This document shows, in pieces, positions 48,817-56,360 of a DNA stretch of 64,000 bases (positions within the stretch are counted from its first letter, which is position 1; every line of letters starts with the position of its first letter). Source of the stretch: Prosopocoilus inquinatus (taxonomy: Eukaryota > Arthropoda > Insecta > Coleoptera > Lucanidae). Below the pieces are notes generated by a model. The model saw only the letters and a program-made list of their open reading frames with translations. It was not told the origin of the DNA and did not search any database. The stretch spans positions 30,992,001 through 31,056,000 of the forward strand of contig CM069873.1 of assembly GCA_036172665.1 (NCBI GenBank), in the 5' to 3' direction. The translations under genes were made by a program, and so were the position numbers.

Positions 48817-49736
48817 AGTAAGTTTAAGTCATCTTATTGTAATAATTTATAATTTGTATATTTTTATTGTATTTAACAGTGACATCTAAACAAGTGGATT
48901 TTTTCCTGAAGCAAAAGAGAAGGCACGTGAACGATCCTTTTGATGACGTACAGAAGAAAAGACTTCTGACTGAAAACGTTGACAAACCAAAAGAAGAAAA
49001 GCCGGATGAGCACGGTTTGAATATGCCCTCAGTTCGAAACGAGTTTCAATTTGAAATACTCTCCCAGCCTTACTTCACAGATGAAGATTTTCGTCAATGT
49101 GATACTAATGAGACAGCACCTTCCGAGATTTCAGAAGCAAGAGAGGTGACTGACGTAGATCAGTTGCCACTTTTAGCTCAAAGTGTATATTTTCTAAATA
49201 AGAGCCGTACGAAGTGGATTTGTGTCGGACTGTCTACCGAAACATTTTTTGATCCGATAATACGTATTATGGGTTCCAAAAGGCAGAGCATATCGTTTTT
49301 AGAAGAGGAATGGAAAGAATTTTGTTCTTATAACTACACTTTGAAGTCGTATTTTACTGAGAAGAAAACTATTTATCCGGTAATGAAAATCAGCTCAGTA
49401 AAGGCGTCTTTCGAACGCATCGAAGGAACGAAAATACTGAAATTAGAAAGAGGAGTGGAGACATTATATATATCTTATAAAGGTCTATTGGAACTCTGGA
49501 AATTGTGTGATATTGTATTATATCGTTTAGAAGTTTTGAAACAATTGAACTATAAATCATTCTACAGCAACATGATTCCATGCTTGAGTGTTATGGAAAG
49601 TGATATGAAGACAAATGTTAAATCATTTCTCAATAATGAAATATCTGAGAAAGGAGCAATTACAAATGAATTAATGATGTTTGGAATTAGTAAATTAATT
49701 TTTGATATAAGTATGCATAAAGCTGTTAATATGTAA
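48817..49736 (+). CDS. Unknown Polinton protein, spliced; start codon formed across a 62-nt intron
   Basis: The open frame encodes about 286 residues but has no ATG near its conserved-looking start. A consensus donor (A|GTAAGT, intron from 48,818) and an acceptor (TTTAACAG, ending 48,879) define a 62-nt intron. Joining places the A at 48,817 next to TG at 48,880-48,881, so the start codon is made by splicing, in frame with the following codons. The protein begins with a basic stretch (KQKRRHV), then an acidic linker, then a mixed alpha/beta region with IYPVMKISSVKASFERI and LERGVETLYISYKGLLELWKLC. I do not recognise a family. A polyadenylation signal AATAAA follows at about 49,791. The next internal ATG (near 49,021) is an alternative start without the basic N-terminus. 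Confidence 0.7.
48818..48879 (+). other. 62-nt intron, first Polinton gene
   Basis: GTAAGT donor at 48,818, an AT-rich body with T-rich tract TTTTTATTGTATTTAACAG, and AG at 48,878-48,879. Its size equals that of the intron predicted in the polymerase gene. Confidence 0.75.
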
Positions 49737-49948
49737 ATGTTATGTGATTTAATATGTATATATTTCTAGATATGACACTGTCAGTTATAAATAAAATTTT
49801 CTAAGAACACTGTTTGACCCTTTATTTAATAAACTAACGATACTTAACCAAAAAATTAAGAGAAATTTTTACGCTATATAAAGATAAGCAGTGAGTATTG
49901 AAGTAGTACACATGTAACATCGTTGACTGTTAGAAAGAAAAGCCATAA

Positions 49949-50770
49949 ATGCGACGTCGTGTCAAAACAGATTACACTACGAGAAGCACCTTAAAACGAA
50001 AAGGTCGTGGTTTACTTAATACGTTAATTAATAAACTACCAGTAGAGTTACACTTACCAGGTTACAATTACTGCGGTCCGGGCACAAAATTAGACGTTCG
50101 ACTTAAAAGAGGAGACAGAGGTGTGAATGCGTTGGATGAGGCTTGCAAGCAACACGATATCGCATATTCTGTAAGTAGCGATTTAGAAAAACGTCACGAA
50201 GCAGATAAAAAATTGTATCAAGCGGCAGTGAAAAGAGTGAAGAGTACAGAAGCGGGATTTGGTGAAAAAGCATCTGCGTTATCTGTAGCCGCCTTAATGA
50301 AAGCTAATACAAAGCTTGGAATGGGAAACGGAGTGAAGAGAAAGCGTAGTAAAAGGAAGAAGCGTGGTGGTAAATTATCATTTCGACAAGCTGTAAGGAA
50401 AGCACAACATGCAATTTCACGTAATGGTAACAAGAGTCTGTTAGAAAATGTGAAATTGGCGCAGGCTGTTTTAAAGAAGGACCACAAGAAAATAAGACCT
50501 CCACGTCAAAGAGTGATACCAATTCCTAAGAGAGGAGGGTTTTTACCTTTAATTCCATTATTTGCGGCTTTGGGCGCAATAGGATCGCTCGGCGGCGGTG
50601 CAGCTGCAATTGCTAAGGCGGTAAACGATGCAAAAGCTGCGAAAGAGCAACTGAAAGAGGCAGAGCGACATAATCGCGCTATGGAAACAAAAGCAGTGGG
50701 AAGCGGATTCTATATAAAACCTTACAAAACAGGGTGTGGGTTATATTTACGATCCAATCCAAAAAACTGA
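49949..50770 (+). CDS. PLA2-domain virion protein
   Basis: A 273-residue basic protein with a phospholipase A2 domain like that in the unique region of parvovirus VP1 and in adintovirus/Polinton virion proteins. Residues 34-73 hold the calcium loop YCGPG and the catalytic pair in EACKQHDIAYS. A long basic segment follows (KRKRSKRKKRGGK, residues about 131-143), suited to DNA binding or nuclear import. Next comes a hydrophobic glycine/alanine-rich helix (PLIPLFAALGAIGSLGGGAA, about 200-220) that looks membrane-active, and a tail with SGFYIKPYKTGCGLYL. In such virions the domain would help breach endosomal membrane. A TATA box (TATATAAA, 49,875-49,882) precedes it. The stop codon is directly preceded by an A AAA AAC heptamer leading into the protease frame. 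Confidence 0.9.
   Translation: MRRRVKTDYTTRSTLKRKGRGLLNTLINKLPVELHLPGYNYCGPGTKLDVRLKRGDRGVNALDEACKQHDIAYSVSSDLEKRHEADKKLYQAAVKRVKSTEAGFGEKASALSVAALMKANTKLGMGNGVKRKRSKRKKRGGKLSFRQAVRKAQHAISRNGNKSLLENVKLAQAVLKKDHKKIRPPRQRVIPIPKRGGFLPLIPLFAALGAIGSLGGGAAAIAKAVNDAKAAKEQLKEAERHNRAMETKAVGSGFYIKPYKTGCGLYLRSNPKN
50761..50767 (+). promoter_or_regulatory. Candidate -1 frameshift site A AAA AAC at the PLA2 stop
   Basis: In the PLA2 frame the final codons read CCA AAA AAC TGA, so the heptamer A AAA AAC ends right at the stop. The -1 frame is the protease frame and is open here. This is one of the most efficient known slippery heptamers. The alternative is a simple indel in a six-A run, or a non-AUG start for the protease. 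Confidence 0.55.
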
Positions 50771-51141
50771 AATATTTGCCTCGGCGACCGTTGACTAACA
50801 TTGACATACTGAAATATGCTAAAATATGGAAATTACCTTTCTTTCGAGGTGTGTTTATGAGAGATACTTTACCTAAAAAGATATGGAAGCATGAAAGTGG
50901 AGTAGTGAATTTAGATAGCGATTCTGGTGAAGGAACGCATTGGGTGGCATATTATAAGAGAGGAGGAATCGTAAAATATTTTGACAGCTATGGAGATCTA
51001 CGACCTCCAGTTGAAGTAGAGAAATATCTTTTGTCGAACGGATTGGGAGTTATTAACTATAATTATGAAAGGTATCAGAAACAAAATACACAAAATTGTG
51101 GACACTTATGTCTACAGTTTTTAAAGTCCTTTACAAGTTAA
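50767..51141 (+). CDS. Adenain-like cysteine protease
   Basis: This is the maturation protease (Ulp1/adenain fold) that would cleave capsid and core precursors during assembly. Motifs in order: N-terminal LTNIDILKYAK and PFFRGVFMRD, then NLDSDSGEGTHWVAYY with the catalytic histidine in THW, YFDSYGDLRPP with the acidic residue, and NTQNCGHLCLQFL with the catalytic cysteine in CGH. The conserved N-terminal LTNIDI block lies upstream of the first in-frame ATG (about 50,858), so an AUG start would lose it. Translation by -1 shift from the PLA2 frame, or from a near-cognate codon, is needed; I set the start where the -1 frame would be entered. About 125 residues are covered, a little short for the family. 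Confidence 0.85.
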   Translation: MKYLPRRPLTNIDILKYAKIWKLPFFRGVFMRDTLPKKIWKHESGVVNLDSDSGEGTHWVAYYKRGGIVKYFDSYGDLRPPVEVEKYLLSNGLGVINYNYERYQKQNTQNCGHLCLQFLKSFTS

Positions 51142-51163
51142 GTAAGAATGTAGTACTTGAAAG

Positions 51164-51898
51164 ATGGTCAACATGGAATCTTCACCCGTTGCGTGTACAT
51201 TCACTCTTACGGGAACTGAATCAGTTTTATTTTGTGAATTGAATCCACCACTATACCTCGATGAAGAGGCAACATATGAAATGTGCTTGTTAAATTTTGA
51301 AACGTTTAATGCAATACCTAACATAGATGAAAGTAATAATTTGATACATTATGAAGAAACAGGAAAAACGACGGTTTGGAAAACTATCGTTATACCTACA
51401 GGTACATATGAACTAGACGATATCAACCAATATCTGAAAGATTATTTTCAAAATAACAATATCCCTGATTATATAAACATTAAAGGAAATAATAATACTT
51501 TAAAGGCAACCATACACAGTTCGGTTAAGCTCGATTTTAGTAAACCAAATTCATTGGGAAAATTGTTGGGTTTTAAACCGCGAACGTTGAAAGTAAACGA
51601 TAATAACATTGGTGATTTTCCGGTGGAAATAAATAAAGTAAATGCTATAAGAATAGAATGTAATCTAACCGGTGGATCTTATAACAACGGAGAACCCGGT
51701 CATGTTTTGTATCATTTCTTTCCAAATGTACCTCCAGGGTTTAAAATAATAGAATCCCCTCTTCAAGCTATTTATCTTCCAGTGACCGTGAATGTGATTA
51801 CGAGAATAGTCATTCGACTATTAGATCAAGAGAATCGATTAGTAAATTTTAGAAACGAAGTAATTACTCTAAGACTTCATTTGAGAAGATTCACATAA
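51164..51898 (+). CDS. Penton-type minor capsid protein
   Basis: A 244-residue protein with the pattern of Polinton/adintovirus minor capsid (penton base, single jelly roll) proteins: an early FTLTGTESVLFCELNPPLYLDEEATYEMCLLNFETFNAIPN beta-rich stretch (quoted here only as a landmark near residues 12-53), then PTGTYELDDINQYLKDYF, SVKLDFSKPNSLGKLLGF, and a C-terminal beta-rich end with VITLRLHLRRF. It would form the capsid vertices. It sits between protease and major capsid as in related elements. Its stop overlaps the next start codon (TAATG at 51,896-51,900). Confidence 0.85.
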   Translation: MVNMESSPVACTFTLTGTESVLFCELNPPLYLDEEATYEMCLLNFETFNAIPNIDESNNLIHYEETGKTTVWKTIVIPTGTYELDDINQYLKDYFQNNNIPDYINIKGNNNTLKATIHSSVKLDFSKPNSLGKLLGFKPRTLKVNDNNIGDFPVEINKVNAIRIECNLTGGSYNNGEPGHVLYHFFPNVPPGFKIIESPLQAIYLPVTVNVITRIVIRLLDQENRLVNFRNEVITLRLHLRRFT

Positions 51899-52071
51899 TG
51901 ATTATTTACGATAGCAATTATTCGAAACGGAAAGAGTGTAGCAGAATTAGACGTAATGTATTATTTAAACCACGGAAACAGATACTGAACTGTTGTCGAC
52001 AAAAAAAACTGAAATTGACACAGAGAAATCGAATATATTTAGAGAGTTTAGGTTATAAGGTGCTAACATAG
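51898..52071 (+). CDS. Small basic protein, 57 aa
   Basis: A short frame starting at the ATG of the TAATG overlap with the minor capsid gene and ending at TAG 52,069-52,071. It is very rich in Lys/Arg (for example SKRKECSRIRRN and KPRKQIL), with two cysteines near the middle, and ends in LTQRNRIYLESLGYKVL. The position between minor and major capsid genes and the basic composition suggest a small DNA-binding or core peptide, like the small basic virion peptides of adenoviruses. The tight stop-start overlap suggests translation by termination-reinitiation. Confidence 0.65.
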   Translation: MIIYDSNYSKRKECSRIRRNVLFKPRKQILNCCRQKKLKLTQRNRIYLESLGYKVLT

Positions 52072-52158
52072 GGGGAATTATTCTGTAGAAGAAACGTAAC
52101 CGTCAAAGGGTGAACACCATCATTACACGTAAGGCAATCATCATCTAAACAGAACGAC

Positions 52159-53379
52159 ATGGATATTTTGGGAGTAACTGATAAAATTAAATTGGACACT
52201 TCAATAACCAGTATGGAGTTCCATTCACACTTACCATTCAGTTCATCATTTGGTAATAACGATGAAGTGCGTATCACCGTACCTGAGATCGACAATTACA
52301 CCCTCCCTTGCGAAAGTTATTTGTACGTCGAGGGAAGACTGCGTTTGGTTAGTGATAATACTAAACACAGTGCGACGGCACAATTGATAAATAATCCGGT
52401 AGCTTATATGTTTAGCGAGATTAGATATCTTCTGAACGGAGTACAGGTGGATTCGGTAAGAAATGTTGGCATAACATCAACAATGAAAGGGTATTTTTCT
52501 TTTACTCGCAACGATACAGTAAAATTGGAAAATGCAGGATGGATTCAGGAGCATGATAAAATGAGCGATATACTCAACGTTAAGGGAGATTTCTCAGCAA
52601 GTGTACCTTTAAAGACACTATTAGGTTTTGGGGAAGATTATAAAAAGATCGTCTTGAATATGAGGCAAGAATTAGTATTGATCAGAGCAAATGATGACGT
52701 TGATGCAGTTCTGGAAACAAACAAGACGGAAAAGATTAAATTAATAATTGACAAAATTGTATGGCGTATACCTCATATTTCTGTTGGACTACGTGAGCAA
52801 TTGGCTTTAACGAGAGTGACAGACAGAGATGTTGAAATACAAATTCCTTTCAGAAGCTGGGAGTTGCACGAGTATCCGTCGCTCCCAACTACGACAAGTC
52901 ATTCTTGGACAGTAAAAACGGCTCCGCAGTTGGAAACGCCAAGGTACATAATCATCGGTTTTCAAACTAAGCGAAAGGGTGTCGTCGATGCAAACATGAG
53001 TCTGTTTGATGACGTTAAGTTAAAATCATTAACGGTATTTCTAAATGGCGAACGCTATCCGTACGACAATATTGATATTGATATTGAAAATAACAAATAC
53101 GCCGTTATATACGACATGTATTCCAGATTTCAGGAAAATTATTATCATCGTGAAAGCAGTCAACCTTGGTTCAATCCAAAAGGATTAGCTAGTTGCCCAT
53201 TAATAGGAATCGACTGCACTTTTCAGAGAGATGTAATGCATAAAAGTGCAGTAGAAATAAGAATTGAGTTTACAACTAAAGAAAATATTAAAGCTGATAC
53301 TATTGCTTACTGTTTAATTCTGCATGACAAAGCGTTCTCTTATTCACCTCTCACCAAAATTGTCCGTCAGTTGATGTAA
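52159..53379 (+). CDS. Major capsid protein, double jelly roll (hexon-like)
   Basis: A 406-residue protein with features of the Polinton/adintovirus hexon-like major capsid protein. The N-terminus DILGVTDKIKLDTSITSMEF is followed by EVRITVPEIDNYTLPCESYL. The middle contains NPVAYMFSEIRYLLNGVQVD, a typical block of this family, then VDSVRNVGITSTMKGYFSF. The second half includes RSWELHEYPSLPTTTSHSWT and PRYIIIGFQTKRKG, and ends ADTIAYCLILHDKAFSYSPL. Trimers of this protein would form the capsid facets. The length is shorter than adenovirus hexon and usual for Polintons. The start is the first ATG after an 87-nt spacer. The frame is intact. Confidence 0.92.
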   Translation: MDILGVTDKIKLDTSITSMEFHSHLPFSSSFGNNDEVRITVPEIDNYTLPCESYLYVEGRLRLVSDNTKHSATAQLINNPVAYMFSEIRYLLNGVQVDSVRNVGITSTMKGYFSFTRNDTVKLENAGWIQEHDKMSDILNVKGDFSASVPLKTLLGFGEDYKKIVLNMRQELVLIRANDDVDAVLETNKTEKIKLIIDKIVWRIPHISVGLREQLALTRVTDRDVEIQIPFRSWELHEYPSLPTTTSHSWTVKTAPQLETPRYIIIGFQTKRKGVVDANMSLFDDVKLKSLTVFLNGERYPYDNIDIDIENNKYAVIYDMYSRFQENYYHRESSQPWFNPKGLASCPLIGIDCTFQRDVMHKSAVEIRIEFTTKENIKADTIAYCLILHDKAFSYSPLTKIVRQLM

Positions 53380-53459
53380 ACCGTGAATGGCAGTATTAAC
53401 AGAGAAGCTAAAACTATTTGATTTAATTTGATTTTATAAGAAGCAACATCAACCGAACC

Positions 53460-53990
53460 ATGAAAAAACGATTTATTGTCATTGACATTCAAGGATTTAA
53501 AGTGGAAAATAATCAGTTTATACCAAAAGAGTTGGCTTCTTACGATAGTGAAAGAAAAGTGAGTCATTTTTTATTTCAACCACCCACAAGTTTGTCAATG
53601 GTCCCCAGAAAATTTCAAAATGTTGCAAACTGGTTAATGACCAATCACCATTGCATTGATTGGAATAGAGGATTCGTCCCCTTATCTGAGTTTGACGCAA
53701 TCATCAACTTTTTATGTTGTACAGCCAAAGTCGTTTACGTTAAAGGAGTGGAGAAGTCTCGATTTCTATGTGAAATTCTAGCGAAAAGCAATGGTGAAAG
53801 TGTACCTGTGTTAGATTTGGGTGAAATTTACGAAGATGTACAAAAATTGCAAAAATCCGAACCCAAGTGTCCATTTCACTCAAGAAAAAATTGCATGTGT
53901 GCTTTAACGAACGTGTTTGATTTACATAAATTTATTCAAACAAAGTTATATGAAGGATTTTTTACACTAAACATTTGTGATATATTATGA
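53460..53990 (+). CDS. Conserved Polinton-associated protein, function unknown
   Basis: A 176-residue protein starting MKKRFIVIDIQGFKVENN. It has FIPKELA, FLFQPP and a W-(x)-H-type segment NHHCIDWNRGFVPLSEFD, then VYVKGVEKSRFL and a C-terminal Cys/His cluster (CPFHSRKNCMCALTNVFDLH) that may bind zinc. The IDIQGF...KE and VKGVEK pattern is one I associate with a widespread family of uncharacterised arthropod and Polinton proteins. The N-terminal Asp in a beta-strand could be the start of an RNase H-like fold, but I cannot identify the remaining acidic residues of a nuclease, so I do not call it one. It lies between the major capsid gene and a second Cys/His protein. Confidence 0.65.
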   Translation: MKKRFIVIDIQGFKVENNQFIPKELASYDSERKVSHFLFQPPTSLSMVPRKFQNVANWLMTNHHCIDWNRGFVPLSEFDAIINFLCCTAKVVYVKGVEKSRFLCEILAKSNGESVPVLDLGEIYEDVQKLQKSEPKCPFHSRKNCMCALTNVFDLHKFIQTKLYEGFFTLNICDIL

Positions 53991-54035
53991 GGAAACTTTG
54001 GTTCTTAGTTAGTATAAGAAAAGTTCAGCTTCGCA

Positions 54036-54371
54036 ATGGATTTCTTCTCCCGTCTATTTTGCAAGAACATTATAAAGCATGTTGTAGAGAAGGTTGGCGA
54101 AGTTATTGACCAGTACGAAAAAGATTGTTCGTTCAGTAGTATACCAGATAAGGATTTGAAGTACTTTCCAAAATCGTATCTATGTACCAGAGTCACAGCC
54201 GTAGATCTAGAATATATCTGGCCTAAGTTGCCAATCCATTATCAACGCTGTAAATATCTACAAAGTCAGAGACTCTGTCACCAACATTGGAATCAAACCG
54301 AATTTTCTTTGGATGAAATAGATGGTCCACCTCCACGGAAGAAGAATTGCTATTTGTGTACTTATTCTTAA
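54036..54371 (+). CDS. Small Cys/His-rich protein, unknown
   Basis: A 111-residue frame with ATG in a reasonable context, 45 nt after the previous gene. It has an amphipathic N-terminus (NIIKHVVEKVGEVIDQYEKD), a central YFPKSYLCTRV, and a C-terminal cluster with C-(x)-(x)-H-W and CYLC that could bind one metal ion. I do not recognise it. It may be related to, or a diverged duplicate of, the C-terminal part of the preceding gene, since both end in Cys/His clusters. AATAAA occurs shortly after its stop (54,429). Confidence 0.55.
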   Translation: MDFFSRLFCKNIIKHVVEKVGEVIDQYEKDCSFSSIPDKDLKYFPKSYLCTRVTAVDLEYIWPKLPIHYQRCKYLQSQRLCHQHWNQTEFSLDEIDGPPPRKKNCYLCTYS

Positions 54372-56127
54372 ATATTATTATTAAAATATTAATTATTAAA
54401 TATTGTTATTAATAATATATTATTATACAATAAACTATAATCAGAAAGGAGTTGTTATTTTATTCGTTATTAATTTTAATAAATCAATTTAAGGATTTAA
54501 GAAAGAATTTAGAAATACATTGCGTTATTAAATTATTTAGATTAACTCTTGATGAGCAATTTAGCTTGACAGATTTTTATTGTCTTTGAAAGTATCGCTT
54601 TATTCGATTGAAATTTCAAACGTTGTCAAATTTACGAATTTTCTACGATGTAAAAGTCACAAAAATGGTTTTCACTGTGCAGCGTTAAAAATTTCATAGC
54701 GAGAAGTGATCTGTATAAAAATTATAATAAACTAAATCAGAAAGGAGACGTTATTAATTTTAATCGATCAATTTAAAATTTAAGAATTTAGATTCACACA
54801 CCGTCGTATAATAAATTAAGTGGCATAGAAAAGATAAACATGTTTGAAGGCGAACGTCGATTAAATATACAAATACTATAAAATTTACATATGTATTCCG
54901 AGTTGTGAATGAATATAAATACCGTTTTAAATAAATAAAAAGAAGCACGTTTTAAAGCGAGCCATACCAGCAAGAATTGCATAACAGTAAATTAACATAT
55001 TTACGAGCATTCACCGTCGATTTAAAATTCAAATTCAATTTGCATAGAAATCGTTTAACTAATATATTGGTATTACACACCAGTCTTAATCGGTCTTTCA
55101 CAAAGCTTAGTGCGTGTTTACTAAGAGAATATAAGTAAGAGAATATTTTTAAGAATGTAATTTAAATTTACACGATTCTTACAAATAAAGATTAGGGGCT
55201 GACTGTTCGATGAAATCGTGGTTTCTAGAAGATGAGTGCTCGTGTGTGTAATGTGTATCGTTAAACTGTGTGACACTTGCAAGTTTGATTTAGGAAAATT
55301 TTTGCGAATAAAGATTATTATTCGACAGATACACTTTTTCCTTACATTCATTTGAATAATGATTATTATAAACTTGGTAATAATAAGATTAGAATTACTA
55401 TTCAACTTGGTTATAATAAGATTATTATTAAACTTCGTAAATGTTATTCAAATTCTAAAGTCGTTAGAGAGAATAATTAGTTATTGAAATTTTTTCAAAA
55501 TAACTGCAAGTAAGAATAAAAAAAGAGAAGGAAAGAAGAAAAGGACAGAAAGGAAAGAAAAAAAGGAGAGAAGGAAAGAAAAAAAGAGGAGAAAGGAAGG
55601 AAAAAAGGAGGAAAGAAAGGAAAGAAGAAAAGAGGAAAGGTTAGTTCTAGTGGGCCGTGGTTACGCCTTCGTTACGCCTTCGTGACGCCCAGAAAATGGA
55701 AAGGGAAGAGTAGGGATGGGAGTGGGGAGAGGGCTTCCCCCCCCCCCCCGGTTGACCCAGATTCCGCGGAAACAGAAAGTTACCCCCACCAAACTCCGCC
55801 CACCGCCCACTAAGCCCCGCCCATTCTCCTCCCATTCATCCTCTTTTACTGCTACTGCAAATGGAAACGGGATAAAATAAATAATAAAAAAAATTTATTA
55901 TGCGCGTTCGGTTTGACCTTATACAACTTTAGTTTTGAATAACATTATGTTCAGGATGTTGTAATACAAAATACGTATTGCATCATTTCTGAGCAAGGTG
56001 TTCTTTCACTTTTCGATGTTCCGGTTACGCGTGTTTGTTATGTGACCTTTTATAATGTTAATTTTGAATAACATATTACATAATTTCTTACGTGCAGTTT
56101 TAGAAGGTTTACCTTCAACTTTTCGAG
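54372..56127. other. Polinton non-coding region with duplicated AT-rich blocks, a purine tract and a C13 run
   Basis: No gene seen. A block containing AATCAGAAAGGAG...TTATTAATTTTAAT...ATCAATTTAA appears twice (about 54,438 and 54,735), a diverged direct duplication. 55,518-55,640 is an almost pure A/G tract on the plus strand. 55,737-55,749 is a run of 13 C. The segment 55,640-55,860 is markedly GC-richer than the rest. No integrase-like frame was found here in any frame. Confidence 0.6.
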
Positions 56128-56358
56128 TATAAAAGGAGGCATTTATTTCGAATAAACTCACAAGTTATTTGTTCAGTGAATCTACTGGTAAGTGCTTTTA
56201 CTTCTTAATTCATTAATAGATCTATAGTATGATACTCTATTTTTCCAGATATATCTGTTCTGTATCTGTTCTTGTTTGTTTAACAATTTAACTGTGAGTA
56301 TTATTAAGTAAGATTTACGTTTTAATGTTTTAATATACTCCGTATTTTTGCATGCTAG
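56128..56358 (+). promoter_or_regulatory. TATA/initiator and 5' intron of the Ser/Thr-rich gene
   Basis: TATAAAAG (56,128-56,135) is followed about 40 nt later by TTCAGTG (56,171-56,177), a TCAGT-type initiator. A donor CTG|GTAAGT at 56,188 and an acceptor GCATGCTAG ending at 56,358 define a 171-nt leader intron that would bring the cap close to the ATG at 56,361. Confidence 0.65.
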
Positions 56359-56360
56359 TA

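Noticed and set aside
54372..56127. Decayed integrase in the Polinton spacer
   Set aside because: Looked for HHCC and D,D-35-E patterns in all frames; only AT-rich, purine-rich and C-run sequence was seen.
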